Source: Dermatophagoides farinae (taxonomy: Eukaryota; Arthropoda; Arachnida; Sarcoptiformes; Pyroglyphidae). From it: a stretch of DNA of 64,000 nt. The stretch is taken from the NCBI RefSeq assembly GCF_024713945.1, contig NC_134685.1, positions 2,289,001-2,353,000 of the forward strand, in the 5' to 3' direction. Positions 51,348-64,000 of the stretch are shown here, piece after piece. A program made the translations under genes and the position numbers. How positions within the stretch are numbered: position 1 is the first letter of the stretch; the number at the start of each line of letters is the position of its first letter. The notes under the pieces were generated by a model. It had not been told where the DNA came from. It ran no database searches and saw nothing but the letters and a program-made list of their open reading frames with translations.

Positions 51348-54300
51348 TCATAAGAATATTGAAAACATGAATGCAATTATATTAATCATTGTATGTTTTG
51401 CTTTTAGATATACACGTGATTTTTTGGCCGATTTTGTTGCTGTTGTTGTTGTTGTTGTTGTTGCCGTTGATGATGGCTGTTGTGGTTGTGGCGGTGTCAA
51501 TGTTATCGATTGTTTTGTTGTTGTTGGAATTATTTTTTCAATTGATGGTGACCGTAAATTACGATTATTATCAATATAATGTAATCTTAATGATGGACTT
51601 GGTGGTGCCTGACAACCTGGTGGTAGTAATGGTGGTGATGATGATGATGATGATGATGTATTTGATATGGTTATTAAATTTAAAAAATTTGTATTATTGA
51701 GCTTATTTTTTGTCGGCGATTCTGGTGATGAATAATTTGATTGTGGACTACGTGTTGATGATCGTCGACGATATGATTGTTGTTGTTGTTGTTGTTGTGA
51801 TTGTTGCCGATGAAATGATGCTGTACGTGTAAGATTAATACCACCAGTTTCAGATATTGGTGAACGTAATGTTGATGATCCATTTGGATCGATTATAATA
51901 CCACCACCACCAGTTGTTGTCGCTATTGTTGCTGCTGTAATTGGTATTGGTGATGATATTGTCGTTGGAAACATTGTTGTTGGATATGGTGAATATGAAT
52001 ATGGATGATTTTGATGTTGTTGATATGTACCAATAGCTGATGATGATGTAGCAGCCGATAATGGACTTGTTGATTGATTACTAGATCTTCTTCTATTACT
52101 AGCCTGTCGTACACTATTTGTACGTTGTATCATTAATTGTAATTGTTTTTCATAATCACAAGTTTCAGCAATTGTTGGTTTTGTTGGAAAACGATTCGAT
52201 AATGATGATGATGATAATAATGATGGACTTTTTATTGTATTACTAGCCATTAATAATAATGGTTGTTGTTGTTGTTGTTGGTCATTTGAATTATCTTGAA
52301 ATTGTTGTGTTGATTGTGATGATAATGAACGATGATAAAATGGTTTTTTCAATTGTTGTTGTTGTTGTTTTGTATTTCCAGTATCGATTAAATCATTTTT
52401 ACTTGTATAATGATGATGATGATGATGATTATCACTATTATGATGATCATTATCATCGTCATCGTCATCATTATTTTTATCATTACCACCATCATCATCA
52501 TCATCGTTATCATTGATTCTAATACCATCAATATCACCAATAATATCACCATCATCATCATCATCATCTTCATCATCATCATTATTATTATGTGTTATAT
52601 TTGAATCAGAATATGATGTACGACGTAAACGATTTGTACCAACATAACCAGGTAAATAAGGACAACACCGGACGTGGTTAAAATTTGTTGATTCTAGGTC
52701 TTCCTGATCATTTTCACGATGATAAAAATAATTAAAATTTGATACAATAACCGGCACTGGTAATGCAATAGTTAATACACCGGCTATAGCACATAATGAA
52801 CCAACAAATTTACCCCAAACACAAACTGGACGCATATCACCATAACCAACAGTGGTCATTGTAACCACTGCCCACCAAAATGCATCTGGAATTGATTTAA
52901 AATTTGATCTTTCACTATCAGCTTCAGCATAATAAACAGCTGAACTGAATAGGACAACACCGATTAATAGGAAAAATATTAACAATGCTAATTCTTTCAT
53001 CGATGCTTTCAATGTCATTCCTAATATTTGTAATCCTTTTGAATGTCTTGATAATTTAAATATACGAAATACACGAACCAAACGTATTACTCTTAATATT
53101 GCTAATGATGATGATTGTGATTTTGAATCAGTATTACCATGTAACATTTGTAATTTCTGTAATTCATCATCTTCAGGTTGTTTGGCAATCATTGTGGCTA
53201 ATGTTACAAAATATGGCACTATGGCAAAAAAATCGATTGCATTCATTATATCCTATTTATATAACGAGAGAAATTTTTTTTGGTTACTAAAAACAACAAC
53301 AAAAAAATATCAATATATTGATTACCTTTAGAAATGTTATTTTCGATGGACAGGCAAAAAATCTGATCAATATTTCTATGGAAAACCAAATAATACAAAT
53401 GGTTTCAATGATAAAAAATGGTTCCGTATATGATGGTACTTCATCTTCTACAACACGTGTCATATTCGTTGTTGTATTGAATATTTTATAATGTTTATAT
53501 TCTGGCAATGTTTCCAAACAGAATATTAATATTGATAATATGATAATAACCACAGATATGATGGCAACAACACGTGCCCATTGTGATGATTCTGGATATT
53601 CAAATAATAGCCATATTTTTCTTTTAAATTCATTTTTTGGCAATGGTTTTTCTTTCTCTTTGACAAAACCTTCATCTTCACGAAATTTGTTGAATGCTGC
53701 TTCGCCTAATTCAAAAAATTTCACCTCTTCAGCAAATATATCCAATGGTACATTCACTGGTCTACGTAATCGTCCACCAGATTGATAATAATATAAAATG
53801 GCATCAAATACTTGACGATTACGGTCGAAAAAATATTCATTTGTGTGCGGATCATAATAGCTGTAAGTAAGTAAATAAGTGGATATTCAGAAAAAATAAG
53901 AGAGAAACGAAAATGGAAAAAAAAACAACAACAAATCAATTAGTTTTTATGAATAAATATGAGATATATTTTTTTATGTGTTAATTAATTTTTAAAATAT
54001 TCTGTAATGTAACCAAGTGCATATGTGTGTTCTGTATCCATATTGATTGATTGATCGATTTATTGATTAAATTGATAATAAGAAAAAAAATGAAATCGAT
54101 CCATCATATTGATGTGTGTGTGTGTGTGTGAAAATGGAAAACAACAAAAGAAAAATTTTCCTTTGTCGTTCTTGTGGAATAATAATAAATTCTTCTGGAT
54201 CAACAACAAAAAAAAACAAACTTAATGAATAAAACGGAAAAATGTTTCACTACTTGGTTGGTTGATGAAAAAAATAACAAAAAAAAAAATCTCTTCAATT

Positions 54301-57300
54301 GTGAATTGGTTAATTTATAACCATGAATATTTCAGAATCAGACTTGCAGACCGACAGACCAACCTTCCAATCTTTTATTTTTCATTTTCTATTCTACAGA
54401 ATTTTTTTTTCTTGTCCTTGCTGCTACTGCTGAAATATGCTCAAAATGAATTGCATATGTGTGTGTGTGTGTGTGTGTATCTCGGTCTCTAGTGGATTCA
54501 GATTAGATTCTGGTAAAGAAAATTTTTACTGGAATTTTTTTTTCTGGTCTAAAAAGAAAAAAAATTTCGCCACTGCTGATGATGTGTGGTTTTAGCCAAT
54601 TAAAAAATGGGATTTTTTTTGCTGCTGCTGCTCTTGTGCAATCAATGATCATGAAGATGTGATGATGATGATGATGATGATGATTGGAAATTCGTAATGT
54701 ACGGGAAAAAAAACTTTTCTTTTTGTACTGTTGTTGTTTACAATTTCAATTAACGAGCAAATCGTTGTGTGTATGCGTGGGTGGAATGAATCACAGATTG
54801 GAATAGAAAATCAAGTACTCATCATCAGAAATTTATTCGGAACAATCGAACAAAAGTAAATGTTGTAAAGTTTTATTTTTTCAGTGTTATTATTATTATT
54901 ATTTTGTTCATGTCATAAACCATGTTTGAATGTTTATTTTTTGAGCCGGTTTAATTTGATGATTGAAACAAACGACTGGTTTCATTCGATTGGAATTTGA
55001 ATCCATGATGATGATCATAAAAAAAAAAAATGCTGGACAACAACAACAACAACAACGACGACGACAACAACAACAACAACAACAAAAAATCATTATAAAC
55101 GAATTTGATGTTTTATTTTTTTTAAATTGTTGTTGTTGACTTGATTTGTAATGAATGAATGAATATAAAAAATAAAATGCAAGTAATAAGAAAACGAATC
55201 GAAAAATCTTGTCTTGTCTTGTTGTTTGTCAACTTTTTCAATGTAAACACTCAATAAAAAAAAGTGGGCAATAAAAAAAAAAATCTTGGCCATCTTTTTT
55301 CACATCTCTAGAATAACAGAATTTCGTCAGAATTTTTGAAGAATATTATTATGGAACGAATACATGTGAATGGCAAAGTTTAAATTAAATTAAATTATAA
55401 AGAATCAAAATTGAAAGACAAACACATTTATATCGATTGAAATGAAATGAATCAAACGATTATTGTTTTTTTTTGTTTGTTTTTTGTTTGTAATTGATAA
55501 AAATGTCATATGGTCAAAAAGTGTGGACAAACACACACACACACGGAACTCAATATTGATCACCATAATTATTTGTTTGTAAACAAGATTGATTTTTTTC
55601 TGCGTGTGTCTGTGTGTGTGTTTGAAATGTTTTTTTTGTTGCCAGTGCACATTAGTAAGATGTCTCAGTTGGTCTGCAATTGATTAATTGAATTTTATTT
55701 CCGTTTCTTATTCACTGCATTTGTTTTTTTTTTGTTTTGCTATGACCTTTAAACAAATGATGATGATGATGATCTTTAATAGAGTATATATCCAATCCAA
55801 TAATAACTTATTCTGGTCCATGATGACATTAAGAATGAAAAAAAAATCATTGAATAAAAGAAAATGTAATCAGAATTCATAATAATCAAAAAAAAGAAAT
55901 TCCGAAATTTCCCATTCTTTAATGGCAATCAACATTATCATTTGGATTGTAATCTATAGAATTTGATGATGATGATGATCACCATTTTTTTGTTGTTGTT
56001 CGTTGTTGTTGTTGACGATCAAATGAAATTATTATCTATCAAGAATAGTAGCAAAAAAAAAAATAAAAGATGATGATTTATAGTCTATGGCCTTCTAGAT
56101 TCTCAATTCTCAATTCTCAATTCTCACAGTCATCATGATCATCATCATCATCATCATCATCATCATGATCATTTTATTGCTTTGTCCATTTGTTTTTTGA
56201 AAAAAAAAAATTTTTTTCCAAATAATAACCTCATATAATATTGGTTATTAATATGATTTTTTTTCTATTGGATCGTTTTTCGTCGTCGTTGGAATTTGAT
56301 ATTGTAATTAATTAATTGAAATAATGATCAAGTAAAGAATCAAATTTCTGTGTGTGTGTATTTTTTATCTCCAGAATAAATGAATGGCCATTATCGATGA
56401 CGATGATGATGATAATAATAATAATGGTTATTATATCAGGCGTGTGTATCATATAACGAATTCAAGCTGGAATTCAGTGTTCAAAAAACAAAAAAAAAAA
56501 ACAATGAATGAACAGAATTAGAATGAAAATTCTGGTACCGCCTACTGACTTGAATAATTTACAACAACGATATTTATGATGATGATGATGAACATTAATT
56601 ATCAATGAAAATTTGCATAAAAATTAGATTTAAAAAAAAATTATTTCCGGTTATTATTTAGTATACTAGATCCTATTTTTTTCTGGCCTGAATCAATTTG
56701 AATTGAATTTTGGTTCAGTGCAATCAAAAAAAAAAAAAAAAAGAAAAAAACCAATCATCGAAAATCAATTGATCAATCAATCAGTTGAAACGAATGAAAT
56801 GAACATGGACAAAAGAAAAAAAAAAGAGAAATTTGATTGTGCGAAAACAAAACAGAACCAAAAAAAAAAATGGAAAATTTCCGACAAAAAAAAATGGAAA
56901 AGAAAATGAAATCTAAATGGCAATCCATTTTAATAATTAAATTTTTGTTTGTTTTTGTTTTCTGGCCACTGTATTTACTGCTAGCTGATTCTTTATACAC
57001 AATCATAATAGAATGGAAATAGAATTGTTTTTGCAGTTTAACAAGCATTCAGCATCATCAATTTTTTGTTTGTTTGTTTGTCTGTTTGTGTTCATTTGTT
57101 CGTTGGTATTTGGTTTCCATTTTTTTTGTTGTTCATTCTTTTTGGTGTCATGTGTGTGTGTTTGGTTTAGTTTGAAAGCTAAAATTAAAGTCAAGTTTCT
57201 AGATTTGGTGACTAAAGAATATGAAACAGAGCTAGAGAGAGAGAGAATCATATTCCAAGAATTTTTCTTGTTTCATATTTCCGTCCAAATTTGATAATGT

Positions 57301-60300
57301 CAAATTTGTTTGTGTCTGTGTGTGTGTGTATGTGTCATATGGTAAGCATGAAAAAAAAAGAACGAAAGAAAATTCTTTATAAACTTACCGGATTCTTTTG
57401 GCCGGATCACCCAATAATGTATTTGGAAATTGTTGTAATGTACGAAGCTGTGTTTCAAACACTAAGCCACTAATATTAATTGTAACACGTTCACATAGAT
57501 CATGTCTATGTAATAATGGCTCAAAACGTGAACCAAAACCACCAGCTAATTGCAATAGATCTTGTTGTTGTTCACAACCAGCTAATAATTCATTATCTTC
57601 ATGATATTGTAATCCACCAGGATGATGATATGGATCATAATCACCGGCCATGCCACCAATACCCATACCACCACTGGCACCACCGCCAATACCACCAACA
57701 CCACCAGAATCATCTTGTGCTGATTTTGGTATCGATCTACAAAGACAAATTAAGAATAAAACCAATATTGCAATGATCATGAATATCATAAATAATGGTG
57801 CCATTATTAATCGTAATGTGTAAACGTATTGAAATTGTGGAATTTAGAGATATTTTAAAGTGTTATTTGATCAAAATTCATAAAAATGAAAATGTAAACG
57901 AAAAAAAAAAAATTTTTGGCATTTAGTATCACTGATAATGAAGAATGAAGAATGTTTTCGTCGTTTTTTTCTTTTTCGTCGTCGTCGTCGTCGTTGTTTG
58001 GATGATGTAATAATGAACAACAACATTAAATAATCAACAACAACAATTTCCATCAGCAGTGAATCAAACAGAAAAAAAATTTAAAATTTAAAATGAAAAA
58101 ATTTTTTTTTTTCGATATCAAATCACATGATGATGATGATGATGGAACAACAGCAGGTAAACATCGGAAATGAACTGAACATGACACATGGTCTGTTTGT
58201 TTGTTTGTTCTGTTTATGGAGACCGGAAATTTCATAAAAAAAGGAAATGAATTTCTGTTTTTAATCAAATTGGACAGATTTCAATGGTAGATGATGATTT
58301 TGGACGAAAAATTTTTTTGTTCGTTTCATTTTGAAAAAAAAAATTTCAATGATTCAATGGTTCAACCGTTGAAGAATCATCATCATCATCATCAACAACA
58401 CACAAAGAGACACAAAATCAGAATCGTTATCATTGAGAAGAATAAAATGTTCTCATGACTAATGTATGTGTGTGTGTGTGTGTGTGTGATGGGAGAATGT
58501 TTAGAATTTTTTTTTTTTATTTTAAATTTTTTTTTTGATGCACAGAATATTTTTGTTGTACAGAAAAAAAAACAACAACAACAACAACAACAAACACGAT
58601 GAATCAAATGAATAAATGAATTTTGAATGAATGAATGAACGGGTCGAATAATGAAAAAGAATTTTTTTTTTCTTTCACTGACACACCAGACATCAAGACA
58701 TACAACAACAACAACAAAATCGAACATGAATAATTTTTTTTTTTTACAAGAATCGAATCGTATTCATTCACTGTTTTTTCGTTGTTGTTGTTGTTGTTTT
58801 GTTGTTGTTGTTGTTGTTGTTTTGCTGCTCTTGGCCTCGATTTTTGGCATTAGAATAACAACAACATTGTTGCTGTTGTTGTAAAATTTTTTTTCTTTTT
58901 GGATTTTTTATATTCATCCGATTTGATTTCGTATAATCATCATGATGATCATGATCATGTGTAATAATAACAACAACAACAAGAAATGTTCTTGAGAATC
59001 TTGTTCGTGTTTGTCTCTCTGTTTGTCATCATCATCATCATCATCAGGCACCATTTGTCATTCATATATATCATATACAGCGACAAGATAATAAAAAAGA
59101 ATAAAGAATAATGAAGAATCTTTCAACATTTGTTGTAAAAGTGAAAGTTTGCAAAAAAAAAATTGAAATTATTGCAGATGATGAGGATCATTGAATTTTT
59201 TTTTTTTTAAACGATGAAAAATATTTTTTTTTTTTTAATAATAGAATTCTGTATATATGAACTGCCACTTTGACGATAATAAACACATAAACACACACAC
59301 ACACACACACCAGAATAAGAATGATAATCACTAAAACAATGGCAAAATGTGGATGATGACGATGATGATGATTATGGAATGTTTACGAAGCAGTTTACAG
59401 AATAAATTTATTAAATGAGAATTTGGTGGGTTTTGTAAGATTTGTTGTCATTGTCATTATATCATTATCATTATTGATGATGATGATGATTATGGTCATG
59501 ACATTTAATCTCACCACACGAAGTTTGTTTATCTTTTTTCTTTATTTTATTTTTTTCCCAAGTAAACCAGTTTATTATCATGACGACGACGATTCTGATT
59601 CATTGAATTTTCATTGCTTTTTTTTGAAAAATTTTCTTATACGCCCATTCAAGCATTCACGTATCACTGTAATTTTCTTCTTTTGTTCAATAAAATGATA
59701 AACGATCTATTTTATTTTTTTTTATAGCGTGGATGTGATAATTCAGGAATTTTTTTTATTCGGTTGAATAGAAAACCCAAAAAGTTCTCAGCAAGAATAT
59801 TCTTTGAAATTTTTCAAGTTTTTAATGGGATGAAATCACTGGAAATTCCATTTTTTTTCTGTTCAGTTGTGCTGCCATTTGAATTGGCCATCAATTTCTA
59901 TTTGCAGGTTTTTCTTGTTCAATAGTCCATAATAGATCGTATCGTAATGATGGATTCTTTTCAATTATTCCTGATGATTCTAGTTACGATTCGTATATTG
60001 TTCTTTTGACATTGAATTCGCCATTGTTGTTGTTGTTGTTATTGTTGTTTTGTTGGACAAGAATCATTCGATTGTTAATTGCTTGCATTCAAAAGTGTTT
60101 TCTAAATTCCAAAAGCAAACAAATCTCTTCTTTATGCCAATTATTCAAAGAGAGAAAAAGAGAGAAAAAAAATTCTTTTCTTGCTTCATTTTTGTAGTCA
60201 AAAATATTCTTGCTCTTTTTTTTCTCTGCAAACAATCAATCGATCAATCGATTAAATACGATCAATCATCAATCATTAGTGTAAGGTTTAGATTCGAATT

Positions 60301-60783
60301 TCTTCCAAAAGAAAAAAAATCATCACCATGATCAATTGAATTCATCAAAAAATCAGATTCTATTTTCAATTTTTCAATAATGATGTCTGGATGAATTACC
60401 AGAGTTTGGTTTAGTTCGGTTTAGTTTAGTTTTTTTTCTGTTCATTTTTCCATTAATTCTCCATATTCTTCATAGTATTAAGTGAATGTGCATAAATAAT
60501 ATTTATTTGTATATTTCATTCGATCTTTGTATGAGAGTGGTGAGAGCGAGAGAGAAAACACTCAATTCAAGTAAACTTCATTTTGCTACTGCTGCTGCTT
60601 ATGATGATGATGGAAACAAAAATGTCAAAGTTGAAGATTTTTTTTTCATCATTCTGATGATAATGATGATGATCCAGAAAATCAATAATTTGAATCTTGC
60701 AATTGATAATTATTGTTGTTGTTGTTGTTGTTCCAAATTCTGTGGACCAGAAAGAATTGAAAAATCAAGAAAAAAAACACAAA

Positions 60784-60816
<33 letters not shown>

Positions 60817-61616
60817 AGGAATCGACAAAAAATGAATGAATGTGAATCACAGAATTTAAATTTTCAACAACAAAAAAAATCAACAAAATAAACAATATCT
60901 CTCTCCCGTTTGTTTGTTTGTTTGTTTGTTCGTTGATTTGAATGATGTGAATCCATACACACACAATAATCTTAACACATTTACTCACATAAAACGGGAA
61001 TTGCAACAACAAAAAAAAAATATATAATAACCGAAACATCAAATTCAATAAAGTGTCAGTGCGTGTGTGTTGTTGTTGTTGTTGTTGATGAAAATCAAAA
61101 TATTATATACACACATCCAGAAGAAGAAGAAGTAGACGAAATTTTTTTTTCTCATCATTATTAAGCAAATAGAAATGGAAAAAAGCAAACATTTTATTAT
61201 CAAACAAAACAGAAAAAAACAAACAAACAAACTAGAATAACCGATCCGTGGACCAACCGAATGATCTACCAGTATAGACAGGCAAAAAAAAAACAGAAAT
61301 TCGGGCAATAACTTTTTTTTTGGATAATAATTCTCTTATATATATGTGAAAAAAAAATACCGCGGGTTATACGAATATGTGTGCCACTACTATTGATTTC
61401 ATTTTTAGATTCCATATAGATTCTTCAATTCTTCTTCTTCCGTTGTACTCTGTATTAATGAAAATACCAAAATCATCACCACTATCTACTATTTCGACTG
61501 CTACTACCACCATCATTGAATGTATGCGAAAAAAGATGACAATTTTTTTTTCTTCATTTTATTTCGTCCAACAAACGCACATATTAGACGCACCAATGAA
61601 CAAATGATTGGTATAT

Positions 61617-61647
<31 letters not shown>

Positions 61648-63008
61648 AAATAAAAAAAGGAAGAAAAATCCAAAACGATTCGCATATTTTGTATCTAAAT
61701 AGTAAAACTATACAACAACAAACCTCTATGATGATGATGATGATGATGATTATATGGCCGATAACAGAATTCCAGAATTGAGAATATATTGAGTGATTTT
61801 TTTGTTGTTGTTTCGTTTCGTTTCTTTTGTTTTATAATTCAGCCAAAGAATCCTACATACAATGCTGATTACTATCTATCTATCTATCTATCTATCTATC
61901 TGTCTATCCATCTATCTATATAACATACACACAGAAAAACATGATAAAAAAAAAGTTTGTCGTCAAAGAAAGAGAAACAGTGAAGAAAAAAAATTTTTAT
62001 TCTAAACATCCAAAGTTAGTTTTATTCTTTATTCTTTATTCTTGTTTCATAATAATAATAATTTTTTTTTTGTTTCACTGTTAAGATGTGTTGCAAGTGT
62101 TCCTGAAACCTGATGAGGTGGTACGCACACACACACATGCACATCACATAAAAAACGTCATTTAACTTGATACAGTTTTTCAGTTCATTTTTATTCTTGG
62201 TCTAATGATAGAATGACTGACATATACACACACAGACACACAAAAGGAGAATTTTTCATTTTTTATTGTTTTTTTTTTAGGCTGTTCCAGAAACCTACGC
62301 ATACACACAGTGGTGTATAGTGTACACGCACACATTTCAGGTTTATGATTATCATCATCATCATCATCATATTTTACTTTTTATGGAAAGAAACAAAAAA
62401 AAAACAAAGTTATACTGGAAGAAAGAAATGATGATTGATGTCTATTAGATTTTTGGGTTATGAAAATAAATATAAAAAAAAAATTCCCAAAAAATACCAT
62501 TACGAATCAATAGATGGCGTTTGTGTTCCAGTTTTTTTTATGATTAATTTTTTTTTTTTGGCGTCAACAATTTAAAATTTTTTTTTTTTGTATGCATTTT
62601 ATACACTTACGGTACTAAATTTTGTATACTTGAACTACGTGCTGTTAATTGAAGCTGTTGTTGTACAATATTAGATGATGATGATGATAATGGATGTTGG
62701 TGTTGGTGTTGTTGGTGTGGCTGTTGTGATTGTTGATGTATATGTTGTTGATTTGGATGTAAATGATGATGATGATGATGAAATGATGCAAATGTTGAAC
62801 TACCAACACCACCACCACCACCACCAACACCGCTACTAGAACCGGTAGCACGATCTGGTGGTGGTGCTTGCAAAAACATCGGTATCATACCACCGGTTTG
62901 TCCAGGTCCAATACTACTACCTGGTAAATAATTTGAACGATCCGATGCATATTGTGGTGTACCTGGTACACCTAAACCATATGTACCATATGCAGAACAG
63001 AATGCCAT
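51348..63008 (-). CDS. Sh: Shaker-type (Kv1) voltage-gated potassium channel
   Basis: Exons are 63008-62611, 57736-57389, 53860-53326 and 53252-51348 (about 1,061 aa); introns of 3.5 and 4.9 kb separate the first three. Kv1 channels are tetramers that repolarise nerve and muscle membranes. T1 domain: [20 protein letters not shown] and [21 protein letters not shown]1 [20 protein letters not shown] follows [14 protein letters not shown]4 is [20 protein letters not shown], the pore [20 protein letters not shown], and S6 [20 protein letters not shown]. After GYGDM comes Arg where fly Shaker has Thr449. The linker residue after QILG is Met where Shaker has Arg. The C-tail is a long Asp/Asn/Gln/His/Ser-rich tract. 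It does not end in the ETDV PDZ motif, and a GTATAT at about 51405 may be a donor to an unseen last exon. The first exon is inferred from matching phase 2. Confidence 0.93.
54454..54481. repeat. (TG)n microsatellite in Shaker intron
   Basis: A TG dinucleotide run of about 26 bp lies inside the intron. Confidence 0.8.
55036..55086. repeat. (CAA)n(CGA)n(CAA)n tract in Shaker intron
   Basis: This compound trinucleotide run changes from ACA to ACG and back to ACA units, about 48 bp long. Confidence 0.8.
58464..58489. repeat. (TG)n microsatellite
   Basis: A run of TG dinucleotides in the inferred Shaker first intron. Confidence 0.8.
60792..60816. repeat. (GA)n microsatellite
   Basis: A run of GA dinucleotides, about 25 bp, directly after a short (CA)n run. 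Confidence 0.85.
61872..61920. repeat. (CTAT)n tetranucleotide microsatellite
   Basis: About twelve CTAT units with two single-base changes (one CTGT, one CCAT). It is the only clear tetranucleotide array in the window and may be polymorphic. Confidence 0.85.
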
Positions 63009-64000
63009 TTTTGATTTGTTTTTTTTAAAATAAAAATTAATCAATTATCAATTTGTTCAATTTGTTGGTCATTACTATTTTATTCAAATAATGACGATGA
63101 TGATGATGATGATGTTTAAATGATTTTTCAACGATCAAAAAAAAAAAAAAAATAAAGAATCAGAAAACAACAACAACAATAAAAAAAACAAACAAAAATT
63201 CCATCCATAAAATTGACAGACACAAAACGCCCACGCAGACGCACACACAATATAATTTTGCCCAGAACCATAATTAACGAAAAAATAAAAAAAATCTAAT
63301 CTAGCGTTTCAAAAAAACTTTTTCAGCCGCTGATTACTATGTGTATACAGTGACAGTTGGCAAAATTTTTTTTTTCGCAGACCGCAGTCTAGAAAGGGCT
63401 GATCTAATTTAATAAACCAAAAACAAAAAGTACCGGAAATAAATGTTTATTTTGTCGGTTCAAAATCATCATCATCATCATCATCGTCCACATCTACATC
63501 CACATCCACATCATCATTCAGAATGTAATGATTTTAATCAAAAAATCATTTACAAAACCAAAAATGATGATGATGATGATGATGATGATGATAAAGGTTA
63601 TTCTCATTCCATGTATAGGTTGACAATTATAATGAGAGTAAATTAAATTCAAAAACAACAACAACAACAACAACAACAATAAAATAATGATCATCATCAT
63701 CATCAGAATGCACCAAACAAAAACCAAACAAGCTAAACAATTGATTTTTTTTCATTCATTCATTTATTCATTTATTCTTTGTGTAAATCTAATTTCCACG
63801 AATACAATGAAAAACAAAAAAAAACAAAAGCAACCTGAACAACAAGTCCATGATAATAACAATAAAATGAATATAGAAACTAGAACAACAACAACAACAA
63901 CAACAACAGTAAAAACTTGAAAACAATAAAAGAAGAAAATCTATTTAATTTCAGAGAAAGAGAGAGAGAGAGAGAATCACATAGAATTACATAATATAAT
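63009..64000. promoter_or_regulatory. Region upstream of the inferred Shaker first exon
   Basis: This is likely Shaker 5' UTR and promoter. The sequence at 63322-63408 is less A/T-rich than its flanks and contains no microsatellite. The rest has (GAT)n at 63091-63112, (CAT)n at 63467-63486, (GAT)n at 63564-63592, (CAA)n near 63655-63678 and 63885-63907, and (GA)n at 63956-63975. ORFs with His and Asp runs around 63443-63646 are translated repeats. Confidence 0.35.

Larger units (their letters stand above)
53861..57388 (-). other. Shaker intron, 3.5 kb
   Basis: This intron separates the T1 domain exons. It carries (TG)n at 54454-54481, (GAT)n at 54660-54684, a CAA/CGA tract at 55036-55086 and (CAT)n at 56135-56165. 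No nested gene was recognised. It could contain alternative Shaker N-terminal exons, which other arthropods use, but none is evident. Confidence 0.6.
57737..62610 (-). other. Shaker first intron, 4.9 kb (inferred)
   Basis: This stretch lies between the inferred first Shaker exon and the T1 exon. It holds (TG)n at 58464-58489, (GTT)n at about 58781-58821, (AC)n at 59289-59310, (GA)n at 60792-60816 and (CTAT)n at 61872-61920. No nested gene was recognised. ORFs here are translated repeats. Confidence 0.5.

Noticed and set aside
52388-52604. Overlapping ORFs of Met/Ile/Asp/His runs on both strands
   Set aside because: They are readings of one (ATC/GAT)n tract inside the Shaker tail in other frames.
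57737-57804. In-frame hydrophobic start [20 protein letters not shown] before the Shaker T1 exon
   Set aside because: It would put a membrane anchor before a cytosolic T1 domain. A good AG acceptor lies at its 3' end, and the far-upstream exon joins in phase, so this is taken as intron.
61872-61920. Regularly spaced repeat, considered as CRISPR-like
   Set aside because: It is a plain (CTAT)n microsatellite with no spacers, in a eukaryotic intron.

Overview
This window is nuclear DNA from a small arthropod, most likely an astigmatid mite. It is very AT-rich, and (GAT/ATC)n, (CAA)n, (CA)n and homopolymer tracts occur throughout. Introns are short (about 50-100 bp, GT-AG) apart from a few long ones. 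The genes are recognisably animal: Furry, Shaker, KCNQ, Cdc34, haspin, ALG-2 and Lifeguard. A mu-class glutathione transferase closely resembles the house-dust-mite group 8 allergen family. The mite assignment is inference; animal origin is certain.

Layout. 1-864 (-): 5' half of an ALDH3 aldehyde dehydrogenase, cut by the window edge. 1333-11974 (-): Furry, about 3,500 aa in four coding exons, with an apparent one-base frameshift at 7296/7297. 12615-13832 (+): GOLM-type Golgi membrane protein. 14041-16117 (-): haspin kinase. 16514-16931 (+): unrecognised three-TM protein. 16982-19024 (-): divergent KCNQ-like potassium channel. 19210-19605 (+): small one-TM protein with a basic Ser/His tail. 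20515-21873 (-): Cdc34/UBE2R ubiquitin-conjugating enzyme. 23216-24354 (-): Lifeguard/TMBIM protein. 24669-26041 (+): intronless bacterial-type class I photolyase with an apparent frameshift near its end. 26033-26684 (-): ARMC7-like protein whose stop lies inside the photolyase tail. 26685-33643: 7 kb without recognisable genes. 33644-36941 (+): PTPN9/MEG2-type tyrosine phosphatase, again with an apparent one-base frameshift. 39185-42262 (-): five-finger C2H2 protein. 44000-44665 (+): mu GST. 45704-47619 (+): PDCD6/ALG-2 penta-EF-hand protein, with a tandemly duplicated candidate 5' exon. 47997-49300 (-): unrecognised glycosylated multi-TM protein. 51348-63008 (-): Shaker Kv1 channel with two long introns.

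How the genes relate. The order is that of a compact animal genome, with divergent or convergent neighbours separated by 50-600 bp. There is no operon and no dedicated gene cluster. Several genes serve cell morphogenesis or division (Furry, haspin, Cdc34) or membrane excitability (KCNQ-like, Shaker), but nothing shows that they are functionally linked here. I found no tRNA, rRNA, CRISPR, transposase or reverse-transcriptase signature.

Most worth a second look: the horizontally acquired-looking photolyase; three apparent one-base frameshifts in otherwise intact conserved genes; a near-perfect tandem duplication of an exon with its 5' splice site; a tandem splice donor inside a zinc finger; and non-canonical residues in both potassium channels. 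I did not see a convincing new multi-gene system. All exon structures are conceptual, read from homology and splice consensus, with no transcript evidence.
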